This document shows positions 51,261-59,876 of a stretch of DNA of 64,000 bases, one piece after another; positions within the stretch are counted from its first letter, which is position 1; each line of letters begins with the position of its first letter. The translations under genes and the position numbers were made by a program. The notes under the pieces were generated by a model that saw only the letters and a program-made list of their open reading frames with translations, was not told the DNA's origin and did no database searches. The DNA lies in assembly GCF_017876295.1 (NCBI RefSeq), contig NZ_JAGINT010000001.1, positions 1 to 64,000 of the forward strand, in the 5' to 3' direction. The stretch is from Kribbella aluminosa. Lineage in GTDB: Bacteria > Actinomycetota > Actinomycetes > Propionibacteriales > Kribbellaceae.

Positions 51261-51512
51261 GTGAAGGAACTGTTGTATTCGTTGCCGCTGCTCGCCTGCC
51301 CGCTCGGTATGGGCCTGATGATGTGGTTCATGATGCGCGGCAAGAAGGAAGGCCAGGCCCAGAACGGCGCGCCGAGGTCGGCGGCCGACGTGGCGGCCGA
51401 TGCCCAGATCGCGAGCCTGCGCGCCGAGCTCGACCAGTTGCAGGCCGGGCAGCGGGACCGCGAGCGGCCGGCCGACCGCACGACCGGCCCGGCGAGCACG
51501 AGGCCGCTGTAA
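51261..51512 (+). CDS. DUF2933-like small membrane protein
   Basis: This 83-residue protein starts MKELLYSLPLLACPLGMGLM followed by MWFMMRGKKEG. The ACPLGMGLMMWFMMRG run resembles the DUF2933 core also seen at 54212 (AVCPLSMIFMMRGMKG). A C-terminal coiled coil (IASLRAELDQLQAGQRDR) follows. GTG 51261 has AAGGAG 8 bases upstream. The stop TAA overlaps the next ATG. Role unknown, although such proteins often sit near copper or mercury genes. Confidence 0.7.
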   Translation: MKELLYSLPLLACPLGMGLMMWFMMRGKKEGQAQNGAPRSAADVAADAQIASLRAELDQLQAGQRDRERPADRTTGPASTRPL

Positions 51513-51748
51513 TGCCGGGCTGGTTTCCGCTGGCCGCGGCCGTGGCCGGGATCGGGCTGATGTACTTCGTCTGCATCCGGCCGATGCGCCGCGGCACCTG
51601 CGGCCCCGCCGGGTGTGCTGCGAAGGACACCACGACCGCCGCTGCGCAGGGCGGCGACGCCGCCAGGGACGCAGAGCTTGACCGGCTGCGCGCGGAGATC
51701 GCACAGGTACGCGACGAACTCGAAGTCCCGAGGCAGTCAAAAACCTGA
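51512..51748 (+). CDS. 78-residue small membrane protein, Cys-containing
   Basis: The protein reads MPGWFPLAAAVAGIGLMYFV, CIRPMRRGTCGPAGCAAKDT, then DAELDRLRAEIAQVRDELEV as coiled coil. One membrane segment is followed by CIRP and TCGPAGC, giving three Cys close to the membrane. Architecture parallels its neighbour (membrane segment plus coiled coil), which suggests they interact. Start/stop overlap shows coupling. Confidence 0.65.
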   Translation: MPGWFPLAAAVAGIGLMYFVCIRPMRRGTCGPAGCAAKDTTTAAAQGGDAARDAELDRLRAEIAQVRDELEVPRQSKT

Positions 51749-51873
51749 GACGGCCGGGTCTGGTTGACCACCACCGGCAGCTCGCGCGGCCTTGAGTCCC
51801 CCGCCCAGCTCAGCCCTAGACCGACAGCCGGCGCGCCCGTCTCCGCGCCTCCAGCACACAAGCGAGGAACCTG

Positions 51874-52806
51874 ATGGTCCGACACACGTCGACGACGAAC
51901 ACGTCGTCGGCCACGAGCGACCAGCAACCCCAGGCAGAGGGTCGGGCCAACCGGAACTGGCCGATCCTGATCCTTGTCCTCGTCTTCGCGATCGCCCTGG
52001 CCCTGGTCCTTGCCCGGACTATCGGCACCGGCAAGGACAAGCCGACCGGCAGCGGCCCAGGCGGCGACCCTGGCATGGTCCTCGTGAACAGCCTCGCGGT
52101 GGACCCCGCCGACGGAACGCTGTATGCGGCGACCCACACCGGAGTATTCCGGGTCCCGGCATCGAAACAGGCGGCCCGGATCGCCGGCCGCTACCAAGAC
52201 ACCTCGGGTTTCGTCATCCCCGGGCCAAGGCACTTCCTCGCCAGCGGCCACCCCGACCCACGTGAGAACAAGCCAGGCAGGCTCGGCCTGATCGAAAGCA
52301 CCGACGCCGCCCAGACCTGGCACAGCGTCTCCCTCGACGGCCGGGCGGACTTCCATACATTGAGGGCTGCTCATGGCCACGTCTACGGCTTCGACGCCGC
52401 CACTGCCCGGTTCATGGTGACTCAGGACCTGCGCACGTGGGACAGCCGAAGCGTCACCCCGATGCTCGACTTCGACGTCAGCCCGGACGTCCCGGACACG
52501 ATTCTGGCGGCGACGAGCGAATACGGCCTGGCCCGCAGCAGTGACGGCGGCCGGTCCTTCGCCACCGTCAAGAACAGCCCACCTCTGGCCGTGCTCAGCT
52601 GGCCCGCGGCGAATCTGCTCTACGGCGCCACCCCGGCCGGAGCGGTGATGGCCAGCACCGACGGCGGCAACACCTGGGAACAGCGCGGCTCACTCGACGG
52701 CCAACCCACCGCGATCGTCGCCCAAGGCAAGCAAACCCTGCATGCCGCTACCGCGTCCGGCATTTACACCTCGTCTGATGGCGGGCGTAGCTTCCGCCGC
52801 GACTGA
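51874..52806 (+). CDS. F510_1955-type BNR-repeat protein
   Basis: This 310-residue exported or anchored protein has one membrane segment (WPILILVLVFAIALALVLAR) near residue 45, then repeats of a beta-propeller: VNSLAVDPADGTLYAATHTG, GLIESTDAAQTWHSVSLDG, GLARSSDGGRSFATVKNSPP, VMASTDGGNTWEQRGSLDGQ and GIYTSSDGGRSFRRD. SxDGGxxW are BNR/Asp-box motifs. I recall such proteins as the F510_1955 family near copper or metal genes. Enzyme activity is doubtful. Confidence 0.75.
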   Translation: MVRHTSTTNTSSATSDQQPQAEGRANRNWPILILVLVFAIALALVLARTIGTGKDKPTGSGPGGDPGMVLVNSLAVDPADGTLYAATHTGVFRVPASKQAARIAGRYQDTSGFVIPGPRHFLASGHPDPRENKPGRLGLIESTDAAQTWHSVSLDGRADFHTLRAAHGHVYGFDAATARFMVTQDLRTWDSRSVTPMLDFDVSPDVPDTILAATSEYGLARSSDGGRSFATVKNSPPLAVLSWPAANLLYGATPAGAVMASTDGGNTWEQRGSLDGQPTAIVAQGKQTLHAATASGIYTSSDGGRSFRRD

Positions 52807-52867
52807 CGCCGCGGCATCCATGGCGGGCTAGAAGGATTATCAGCCGAGAGTAGGCGCGAGGGTCACG

Positions 52868-53599
52868 GTGGAACTGTTCGCTCTTTCTTCGCTGGCGTTG
52901 GTCGCCGGTTTGGTGTCGTTCACTGCTCCGTGCACGCTGCCGCTGCTGCCGGGGTATGTGTCTTTCGTGTCCGGCATGAGGGCGCAGTCAGGGGGTGGGC
53001 GGTCCGGGACGGTCGGGCGGACGGTCGCTGGTGCTTCGTTGTTCGTGCTGGGGTTCTCCACGGTCTTTGTTGCTCTCGGGTTGACCGCGTCGGGGCTGGG
53101 GCTGCTGTTGGCGCGGCAGGCCCGTCTGCTCGAGATCGTGGGCGGTGCGTTCATTGTCGTCATGGGGCTGGTGACTGCCGGGGTGCTTCGGGTGCCGATC
53201 CTGCAGCGTCAGTTGCGGTATGACCTGTCCAGGATCGGCAACGGGCCGCGAGCGGCGTTTCCGTTGGGCGCGGCGTTCGCATTCGGCTGGACCCCGTGTG
53301 TCGGGCCGGTGCTCGCCGCCGTGCTGGCCACGGCGGCGAGCACGGCCACCCTTACCCAGGGGGCGGTCTTGCTGGCGGCGTACTCGTTGGGGCTGGGGCT
53401 GCCGTTCCTGGGTCTGGCGGTGGCTGTGGCTCGCGGCGGCGGCCGGCTGGAGTGGCTTCGGCGGCACAGCCGCAAGATCGAGGTGGCCGGCGGGCTGCTG
53501 CTGGCGGTGATGGGCGTGGCGGTCATGACCGGCCAGTGGACGGTCTTGATGAGTCGGATGTTGAGCCTGTATGCCCGGATCGGCTGGCCGCCGATCTGA
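52868..53599 (+). CDS. ccdA: CcdA-like thiol carrier (short form)
   Basis: This 243-residue protein from GTG has LVSFTAPCTLPLLPGYVSFV with the first Cys (APCTLP) and FAFGWTPCVGPVLAAVLATA with the second (TPCVG), six membrane segments, and no extra tail. It is the third CcdA of this block and fourth in the window. No redoxin follows directly, but a Lgt fragment and a DUF2933 gene do. Confidence 0.9.
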   Translation: MELFALSSLALVAGLVSFTAPCTLPLLPGYVSFVSGMRAQSGGGRSGTVGRTVAGASLFVLGFSTVFVALGLTASGLGLLLARQARLLEIVGGAFIVVMGLVTAGVLRVPILQRQLRYDLSRIGNGPRAAFPLGAAFAFGWTPCVGPVLAAVLATAASTATLTQGAVLLAAYSLGLGLPFLGLAVAVARGGGRLEWLRRHSRKIEVAGGLLLAVMGVAVMTGQWTVLMSRMLSLYARIGWPPI

Positions 53600-53856
53600 A
53601 ACCGCATCGTCGGACTTCCCGGAACTCCGAAGCCGGCCCGAGCCGCAAGGTAGAGGGGGATGCCGGTGCGGCGGCGCCGGTCCGGGGAGGGTTGAAGCCG
53701 AGTAGCGGTCTGCGGCTGGGTGTCAGTGGTGACTGGTGGGCGAGGGTTCAGCAGCAGGAGTTCGGGTCGACGGCACCCGACGTCGACGCCGACCGCATCT
53801 CCCTGGTCGTCGGGACCCGCACCGCGATCCCACCCGATCGACGGCCTGGCCACGGT

Positions 53857-53937
53857 CAAGGTGCCGTGCTCGACGTGATCATGGTCGCCGTACCGTTCGG
53901 CATCGTCGGCGGCCGCTTCTACCACGTGATCCACCGC
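53857..53937 (+). pseudogene. lgt: Fragment of prolipoprotein diacylglyceryl transferase
   Basis: The frame VLDVIMVAVPFGIVGGRFYH followed by VI matches the Lgt region (LDLAxxAxPFGLIGGRLYHV). Flanking bases on both sides give no further Lgt sequence in any frame, so only about 27 codons remain. The region 53600-54211 otherwise holds nothing that I can support. Confidence 0.55.
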
Positions 53938-54211
53938 CCGCCCCTGCGAGGAGTACGTGAGGACGGATGCCCGCCGGGTCGCGGCGGAACCGCACGAGAC
54001 GGGTCCTCCCTCCCAAGCTGGTCACCGGGGGCTGTTCCTGTTCGCTGTCCGATTCGTCAGCACTAGCGAGATCGCCACTGCGTAGCGACCACGTCGGGAG
54101 CCTGTCATACGGATCGCTCATCGCGTGCTCACCGTCTCTTCACAGGCCGCGCCTAGCTTTCGCCGCATAGCCGGTATCCGGTGACCCCGGATCAACACCC
54201 AGGAGGGACCC

Positions 54212-54586
54212 ATGTCCTTGTCCATGTGCCTCAACAAGAAAGTCCTCATCGGCCTCGGCGCCGTCGCCGTCGGCTTGTTCCTCTTCCGGCCCGGGTGGGC
54301 GGTGGCGGCGCTGCCGGTGCTGATCCTCGCCGTCTGCCCGCTCAGCATGATCTTCATGATGCGCGGCATGAAGGGCCAGGGCGCCAACGGCGCCTCGCCC
54401 GGCAGCGGCGCGAAGCCCCAGGCCGCCGGCACCGCCTCGGCGTCGGAGATCGACCGCAGCCAGCAGATCGCTGACCTCCAAAGCGAGCTGCGCCGCCTCA
54501 AGGCAATCAACGCCCGGCAGGACTCCGATCCGTATCCGCCTGCCGCCGATAGGGCCGACAAGAACGTGGCCGATCCCCGTCCCTGA
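54212..54586 (+). CDS. DUF2933-type small membrane protein
   Basis: This 124-residue protein reads MSLSMCLNKKVLIGLGAVAV, GLFLFRPGWAVAALPVLILA and VCPLSMIFMMRGMKGQGANG, the DUF2933 pattern (CLNKKVL...CPLSM..MMRGM). It then has a Gly/Ala linker and a coiled coil (QQIADLQSELRRLKAINARQ). GGAGGGACC precedes the ATG. It shares the plan 'two membrane segments plus coiled coil' with the proteins at 51261 and 51512. Confidence 0.8.
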   Translation: MSLSMCLNKKVLIGLGAVAVGLFLFRPGWAVAALPVLILAVCPLSMIFMMRGMKGQGANGASPGSGAKPQAAGTASASEIDRSQQIADLQSELRRLKAINARQDSDPYPPAADRADKNVADPRP

Positions 54587-54602
54587 TCACCTGCAGGAGC
54601 CG

Positions 54603-54900
54603 ATGGCTCCGGGCGGAGAGGACCGCAGCACCGCCGGACGCGTCGTGCCCCACGCGGTGTTCGTCGACCCCGAGGTCGCGATCGGCCGTCCGCGCTTCGC
54701 TGGGGCGGTCAAGGCGCGCGCCATCGGCGCCACCCCGCGGGCTGGTCAAGTTCGCCGCCGCCACCGACCGCATCCTCGGCTGCCACATCGCCCGGCCCGG
54801 ACGCCTGCAACCTCATCCACGAGGCCGTCATCGCCATGGTCGCCGGTGCTACCCGCAGCGACCTGGCCCGCGCCATCCAGATCGACCCAACCCGAACGTG
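54603..54900 (+). pseudogene. C-terminal fragment of a disulfide oxidoreductase
   Basis: One frame gives TAGRVVPHAVFVDPEVA and VKARAIGATPR. Another gives GLVKFAAATDRILGCHIARP. They match the dimer-domain region of the protein at 23373 (TTGRVVPHGVFLDPEVG, VVRARAIGNTRGLVKFVVDA, DKILGCHIAGP), with deletions and shifts. Only about 90 codons of a roughly 456-codon gene remain. Confidence 0.7.
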
Positions 54901-54922
54901 ACCAGCGGAACGGACTGCGGTT

Positions 54923-55213
54923 GTGAGTAAGAAGCCACACAAGAAGAAGGTCGGTAACCGGGCGGCGAGTAAACCGGCGACGAGAACGCCGCGTTCTCCC
55001 GGTGAGCCCCGCGGGCAGCAGCAGAATGTGGCGGGCGTGCCGGCGGCGTTTGCTCGCCGGTCACCGCAACCTGCGCACACCGCCGAGGTGGCCATGCTGA
55101 CCAGGCTGCCGACGAAAGCCACCACTGCCGACGTCACCCGGCAGGCCACGGGCGCCGACCGGTCTCGTGACACGTTGACCGTGTCCGGAATCAGCGTCGC
55201 GCGACGTACCTGA
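54923..55213 (+). CDS. Doubtful basic hypothetical protein
   Basis: GTG 54923 begins MSKKPHKKKVGNRAASKPAT, strongly basic, then a low-information stretch running into the recombinase start. No ribosome site is clear and the C-terminal half looks random. It could be noncoding or a truncated gene. Confidence 0.25.
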   Translation: MSKKPHKKKVGNRAASKPATRTPRSPGEPRGQQQNVAGVPAAFARRSPQPAHTAEVAMLTRLPTKATTADVTRQATGADRSRDTLTVSGISVARRT

Positions 55214-55801
55214 TTGCGTCACAGTCCAGCCACGGCATCGATCGGATACGGCAGGGTCAGCACGCGCGACCAGAACCCCGATGCGCAGCGCGACCAGCTC
55301 ACCGCGGCCGGGGTCGACGAACTGTTCATCAGGCCTCCGGCAAGCTTGCCTCGCGACCGGAGCTCGCCGCCCTGCGGCACCTACGTGTTGGTGACCACCC
55401 GACTGGACCGGCTCGGCCGCTCCACCAAACACCTCGCCCAACTCGCCGTCGAACTGCAAGGCCGCGAGATCGGGCTACGGATGCTGCACCAGGGCATCGA
55501 CACCACCACCGCGGTGGGCAGGCTGTTCTTCCACCTCCTCGCTGCGATCGCCGAGTTCGAGCACGAGCTGATCAAGGAACGCACCGTCGACGGCCTCGAG
55601 GGAGCCTGGTCGCGCGGCCGCGACGGCGGCCGCAAACCCACCCTCACCCCGGCCGCAGTCCGACAAGCCCAGGCGATGTACGACTCCGGCGAGCACACCG
55701 TCGAACAGATCGCCGCCGCATTCAAGACCACCCGACCCACCATCTGCCGCGCCCTCGACCCCGCGACCATCGGCAAGAAGCCCAGCGAACCGCAGCCGTG
55801 A
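55214..55801 (+). CDS. Serine recombinase with a scrambled segment
   Basis: This 195-residue resolvase-type protein has [20 protein letters not shown] with the catalytic Ser, LVTTRLDRLGRSTKHLAQLA, TAVGRLFFHLLAAIAEFEHE and the C-terminal helix-turn-helix HTVEQIAAAFKTTRPTICRA. Between residues about 35 and 57 the protein reads RPPASLPRDRSSPPCGTYV, whereas another frame gives the expected KASGKLASRPELAALRHL. Two opposite indels therefore scramble about 20 residues in the catalytic domain and activity is doubtful. It is similar to the recombinase at 35069. The start is uncertain (TTG 55214 or later). Confidence 0.7.
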   Translation: MRHSPATASIGYGRVSTRDQNPDAQRDQLTAAGVDELFIRPPASLPRDRSSPPCGTYVLVTTRLDRLGRSTKHLAQLAVELQGREIGLRMLHQGIDTTTAVGRLFFHLLAAIAEFEHELIKERTVDGLEGAWSRGRDGGRKPTLTPAAVRQAQAMYDSGEHTVEQIAAAFKTTRPTICRALDPATIGKKPSEPQP

Positions 55802-55923
55802 CGATCCGGAGTAGGCCGACCGGGTTGACACCCGACTCCGATCCAGGCTCCTCACGGGCCGATCCAAAGATCCGCTATGGCGGGTCCTGACACGTTCTTA
55901 CCAACTCGTTTGCCTCGTCCGGG
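55802..55923. other. Convergent gap between recombinase and ccm operon end
   Basis: No gene or strong hairpin is seen. The ccm operon ends here on the minus strand. Confidence 0.35.
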
Positions 55924-56571
55924 TCACTTGCCCGGTGCTGGTTGTACGGGGCCGGCCTTGGTGGCTGGTTCTGGTGGATTGCCGGCGATCAGGTCGTCGA
56001 GCACGCCTGATACCAGTTGAAGGTTGGATGCTCCGGTGATCTTGGCGGCGATCCGGCCGTTGCGATCGAGGAAGAACGTCTCGGGGACGCCGAAGACGCC
56101 GAAGTCGATGGCCATCCGTGATCCTGGGTCGGTGAGGTACAGGTAGTCCTGGCCGCGGCCGAGTTCGTCGAGGAACGCTGTGGCGCCGGCCGCCCGATCT
56201 TGGTACACGATTCCGACGAACTTCACTCCGGCGCCACGGTAGGCGGAGGCGGCGGCCATCAAGTCGGGATGCTCCTTGCGGCAGGCGACACACCACGATG
56301 CCCAGAAGTTGACCACCACGATGGAACCGCGCAACGTGTCCAGCGACAGGGTGCCGGCCCGTTCGAGATAGGGCAGCTCACGACTGGGCGCCTGCGTGCC
56401 GATCAGGGGGGTCGTCACCAAGGTCGGATCGCGCTTCAGCCGCGCCCCGAACACCGCGCCGATGGCGATGGCGATCACAGTGACGAGGATCGCGCTCCAG
56501 CGCAGGTAGCGAAGCCCGGTGCGCCGTCGCGGGTCTGAGCGTTGAGGCTGCTGTGTTTGGTCGGTGGTCAT
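55924..56571 (-). CDS. ccmG: CcmG/ResA-type thioredoxin of the ccm operon
   Basis: This 215-residue protein has one membrane anchor (LRYLRWSAILVTVIAIAIGA), then IVVVNFWASWCVACRKEHPD with WCVAC near residue 92, VKFVGIVYQDRAAGATAFLD, FGVFGVPETFFLDRNGRIAA with the GVPE active-site loop typical of CcmG/DsbE. It reduces apocytochrome c thiols before heme attachment. ATG overlaps the ccmI stop, making it the last gene of the nine-gene operon. Confidence 0.9.
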   Translation of the reverse strand: MTTDQTQQPQRSDPRRRTGLRYLRWSAILVTVIAIAIGAVFGARLKRDPTLVTTPLIGTQAPSRELPYLERAGTLSLDTLRGSIVVVNFWASWCVACRKEHPDLMAAASAYRGAGVKFVGIVYQDRAAGATAFLDELGRGQDYLYLTDPGSRMAIDFGVFGVPETFFLDRNGRIAAKITGASNLQLVSGVLDDLIAGNPPEPATKAGPVQPAPGK

Positions 56572-57419
56572 CGCTGACCCGCCAGGCGCTGGTCGGCGAC
56601 CTTGCGGAGGTCCTGGACCTGGCGCCGTACGTCGGGGGTGAGGTCGCGGCGTGCGGCCATCCGGTCGAGGACCTCGACCGCGCCCTTGGCGTCGCCGAGC
56701 CCGTACAGTCTGACGTTCGCCTGGAACCACTGTGCGTCCACCAGGTTCGGGTCGGCGGCGACCGCGCGGTCGATGAGCTGGGCGGCCTGCCGGGGGCTGC
56801 CGACCTGGAGCAGCAGCCAGCCGAGGTGGGCCTGGGCCTCCGCGTTGCCGGGCTCCAGCTTCAAAGCCTTGGTGTAGTGCACGACGGCGAGGTCGTAGCG
56901 TTTCTCGGCGACGTAGCGGTCGGCCAGGCCCAGCCTCATCGCGACGATGCCGGGGTTGGCCGCGACGACGGCTTCGAGTTCTTTGTCGGTGACCTTGGAC
57001 AGGTCACGGGAAGGCGCGGGCCGGGGGACAGGGGTGGTCGCGGGCCCGGGCGTCTGGAGGATGTCATTGCCTGTCACGTACCCGCCCGGTGGCCGACTGA
57101 CGACGAATCCGGACAACAGGAAGGCGGCCACCACCGCTCCGGCAAGGCCAAGCGCGTAAAGAACGTGACGGAATGTGGGGCGCCGTGAGGGCCGCACAGT
57201 GTCGGCGGTGATGGAAGCATCAGAGCGCTGCTCGGCGGCTTCAGGGGTAGGCTCGCCCATTGCTGACAGGGCGGCGGAGACCGCGGCCTCGTAGCGACGC
57301 CGCAATCGCGCCGCCTCCTGCGTGGTGATCTCGCCTGCGTCGACCTGGTGCTCCAGTTCGGTGATGTCGCGCACCGCGTCGTTGAGGCTCTGCTCGAGCC
57401 CGGAACGGTCGTCGCTCAC
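56568..57419 (-). CDS. ccmI: CcmI/NrfG-like TPR protein
   Basis: This 283-residue protein from GTG has an N-terminal cytoplasmic helix pair (LEQSLNDAVRDITELEHQVD, TQEAARLRRRYEAAVSAALS), a membrane segment (LYALGLAGAVVAAFLLSGFV), then an outer TPR domain with MRLGLADRYVAEKRYDLAVV and YTKALKLEPGNAEAQAHLGW. Such proteins escort apocytochromes to the heme ligase. The stop of ccmH overlaps its start. Confidence 0.82.
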   Translation of the reverse strand: MSDDRSGLEQSLNDAVRDITELEHQVDAGEITTQEAARLRRRYEAAVSAALSAMGEPTPEAAEQRSDASITADTVRPSRRPTFRHVLYALGLAGAVVAAFLLSGFVVSRPPGGYVTGNDILQTPGPATTPVPRPAPSRDLSKVTDKELEAVVAANPGIVAMRLGLADRYVAEKRYDLAVVHYTKALKLEPGNAEAQAHLGWLLLQVGSPRQAAQLIDRAVAADPNLVDAQWFQANVRLYGLGDAKGAVEVLDRMAARRDLTPDVRRQVQDLRKVADQRLAGQR

Positions 57420-57898
57420 GGTTCGTCCTCCTCGTCCATCCGCGACCGGTACTCGCGAACGGCCTCCGCGACCCGGTGACGCTCGGCCGCGGACAGCTCC
57501 TCGGTAGGGGCATGTGCGTGGCGGGCGCGGGTCAGCGTCACCGCCAGGCCGATCACCGCCGCGATCACCGGCAGCAGCCACAACAGCAGCGTGCCGCCGC
57601 GCGGGGGCGGGTCGAGCAGCACCCAGACGCCGTAGCGGTCCTCGAAGTAGGTGATGATCTGCTCGTCGCTGCGTCCGGCAGCGATCTGGTCGGCGACGAT
57701 CCGGCGCATGCTGGCCGCCGTCTCCGACGGCGACTCGGCGATCGAGACCTGCTTGCAGACCGGGCACCGCAGCCGCGACTCAAGGGTGTAGGCCCGGTCC
57801 ACACCGCCACGCTGGCCGGTCGCGAGGCCGACCACGACGACGGCCAGTAACGCCGCGATGAGCGCGACGGCCGACCAGCGCCGGACCCCCTCAGACAT
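57416..57898 (-). CDS. ccmH: CcmH/CcmL-type protein
   Basis: This 160-residue protein has an N-terminal hydrophobic segment (WSAVALIAALLAVVVVGLAT), the redox motif TLESRLRCPVCKQVSIAESP (CPVC near residue 45; LRCxxCQ in the family), QIITYFEDRYGVWVLLDPPP (FxxRYG.WVLLxPP), and a second membrane segment. CcmH keeps apocytochrome cysteines reduced and works with CcmF. ATG 57898 overlaps the end of ccmF by 8 bases. Confidence 0.92.
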   Translation of the reverse strand: MSEGVRRWSAVALIAALLAVVVVGLATGQRGGVDRAYTLESRLRCPVCKQVSIAESPSETAASMRRIVADQIAAGRSDEQIITYFEDRYGVWVLLDPPPRGGTLLLWLLPVIAAVIGLAVTLTRARHAHAPTEELSAAERHRVAEAVREYRSRMDEEDEP

Positions 57899-59876
57899 GC
57901 GAACCGGCCTCGGTCGACTGGGCGTCGTCCCCAGCCTGCTGCGAGGTGGCACCGCGCCGGCGTGGCCGGGCCGCCAGGGCCCACAGGCCGCCGGCCATGA
58001 CCAGCGAGCCGCCCGCCCAGAGCAGCCACCGGTAGGGGTAGCGGTAGATGTTCAAACCCACTTTGCCCTGCTCGAGACTCGACAAGGCGACGTACAGGTC
58101 CTGGGTCGGTGTCGTCCACACCGACGGGGTGCCGACCGCCTGGACCTGGTTGGTGTACTTGGTGAGCGTCGGTTCGGCCACCCGCACGATCCGCCCGTCC
58201 TCCCGGATCACCACCCGGGCCACCCGGGCCGACCGGTTGGGGAGCTCACGGGATTGAACTCCCTCGAAGGTCACCGAGTAGCCGGCGACGTCTGCCGACT
58301 GACCGGTCTCGAGCTCGAGGCTGGCCCGGTCCGCCAGTTGCCCCGAGACCACGACACCCAGGGCGATGATTGCGAGGCCGAGGTGGGAGACCTGGCCACC
58401 CCAGTAGCCGCGGTGTCTCCGCAGGAGCCGCAGCAGGGGCCTCGGTCGCAGCGCGGGGGCCGTCGTGACCAGTTCCCGGACCGTACTGGCCGCCATCGCC
58501 ACCACCAAGAAGGTGACCGCGACCACCGAAACTGAGCGAAGGCCGCCGGTGACCAGGGCCGCGGCAACGAGGCTGGCTACCAGCACCGGCGCCCGTAGCC
58601 GACGCCACATCAGGGCGCCGCCCGCGTGCCGGTACGGAGTGAAGGGCCCCACCCCCATCGCGGCGAGCAGCGTGAACGACAACGGCACCGCCATCCGGTC
58701 GAAGAAGGGACGTCCGACCGACAGTTGCGCGCCGGTGAAGGCCTCCACGAACACGGGATAGAGGGTGCCGAGGAGGACAACGAACGCGAACAGGGTCAGC
58801 AGGACGTTGTTGACCACGAACGCGCCTTCTCGGCTGGCCAGGGACTCCGGGCGCCGTCCCGAGGCCAACTGTTCGCCGCGGAACGCGAACAGCAAGAACC
58901 CGCCGGCCAGGACGACGATGAGGAACCCGAGGAGTGCGGGACCGATCGCGGACTGGCTGAAGCTGTGCACCGAGGAGACCACCGACGAGCGGGTCAGCAA
59001 GGTGCCCAGGATCGTCATCGAGAAGGTCGCGAGCACCAGAACGAAGTTCCACGCCTGCAGCATGCCGCGCCTGATCTGGACCACAGCGGAGTGGATGAAC
59101 GCGGTCGCGAGAAGCCACGGGATCAGCGCTACGTTCTCGACCGGGTCCCAGGCCCAGTACCCGCCCCATCCCAGCACCTCATACGACCACCAGGCGCCGT
59201 ACACGAGACCACCGGACAAGAAGCTCCAGGCCACCAGGTTGGCGCGGCGGGTCCGGCGCAGCCACTCCACCCCGCCTTCTCGCAGCAGCAGCGCCGACAC
59301 CGCGAACGCGAACGGGACGGTGAAGCCGACGAAGCCCAGGTACAGCATCGGGGGATGGATCACGACCATCAGGTGGTTCTGCAGGATCGGGTTGGGGCCG
59401 GGACCGTCCACCGGCGGATCGGCGAGGATCCCGAACGGGTTCGCCGCGGTGATGATCAGGCCGAAGAAGAAGGCCGCGACGGCCCCCATCACCGCGAGCG
59501 CGCCGGTGCCGAGCCGGTCGTCGGTGGTGCGGACCTGCCGGAGTACGGCGGTGGTGTAGCCAGCCAGGACCAGCACCCACAGGACGATGCTTCCGGACAG
59601 CGCGGACCATGCGGTGGAGATCTTGAACAGCAGCGGTGTGGCCCGGGCGGAGGTCTCGGCGACGTAGGACACCGAGAAGTCGTCGGTCAGCAGCGCGAAC
59701 TCCAGCGCCGCCATGGCCACGACGGCCCCGGCCACCATCCCCAGGACCGCCAGTCTCAGCTGGTTGCGCTGCACGCGGCCCGCCGGGTCGCGCTGCGCCC
59801 GCCAGCCCTGCACCGCCAGGAATACCGAGCTGACCAGCCCCAGGAGAGCGCCGGTCCAGCCGACAGCCGACGTCAT
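57891..59876 (-). CDS. ccmF: CcmF, cytochrome c heme lyase subunit
   Basis: This 661-residue membrane protein has about 15 hydrophobic segments. The WWD motif is in YEVLGWGGYWAWDPVENVAL near residues 235-254. Conserved HPPMLYLGFVGF, RSSVVSSVHSF and a late outer loop (ELETGQSADVAGYSVTFEGV) are present. CcmF transfers heme from CcmE to apocytochrome. Overlaps ccmE by 4 bases. Length and motifs are those of a full System I CcmF. Confidence 0.95.
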   Translation of the reverse strand: MTSAVGWTGALLGLVSSVFLAVQGWRAQRDPAGRVQRNQLRLAVLGMVAGAVVAMAALEFALLTDDFSVSYVAETSARATPLLFKISTAWSALSGSIVLWVLVLAGYTTAVLRQVRTTDDRLGTGALAVMGAVAAFFFGLIITAANPFGILADPPVDGPGPNPILQNHLMVVIHPPMLYLGFVGFTVPFAFAVSALLLREGGVEWLRRTRRANLVAWSFLSGGLVYGAWWSYEVLGWGGYWAWDPVENVALIPWLLATAFIHSAVVQIRRGMLQAWNFVLVLATFSMTILGTLLTRSSVVSSVHSFSQSAIGPALLGFLIVVLAGGFLLFAFRGEQLASGRRPESLASREGAFVVNNVLLTLFAFVVLLGTLYPVFVEAFTGAQLSVGRPFFDRMAVPLSFTLLAAMGVGPFTPYRHAGGALMWRRLRAPVLVASLVAAALVTGGLRSVSVVAVTFLVVAMAASTVRELVTTAPALRPRPLLRLLRRHRGYWGGQVSHLGLAIIALGVVVSGQLADRASLELETGQSADVAGYSVTFEGVQSRELPNRSARVARVVIREDGRIVRVAEPTLTKYTNQVQAVGTPSVWTTPTQDLYVALSSLEQGKVGLNIYRYPYRWLLWAGGSLVMAGGLWALAARPRRRGATSQQAGDDAQSTEAGSHV

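Noticed and set aside
54923..55213. Confident gene for a basic protein
   Set aside because: No ribosome site, no family, and the second half looks like random translation. It is kept only as a low-confidence entry.
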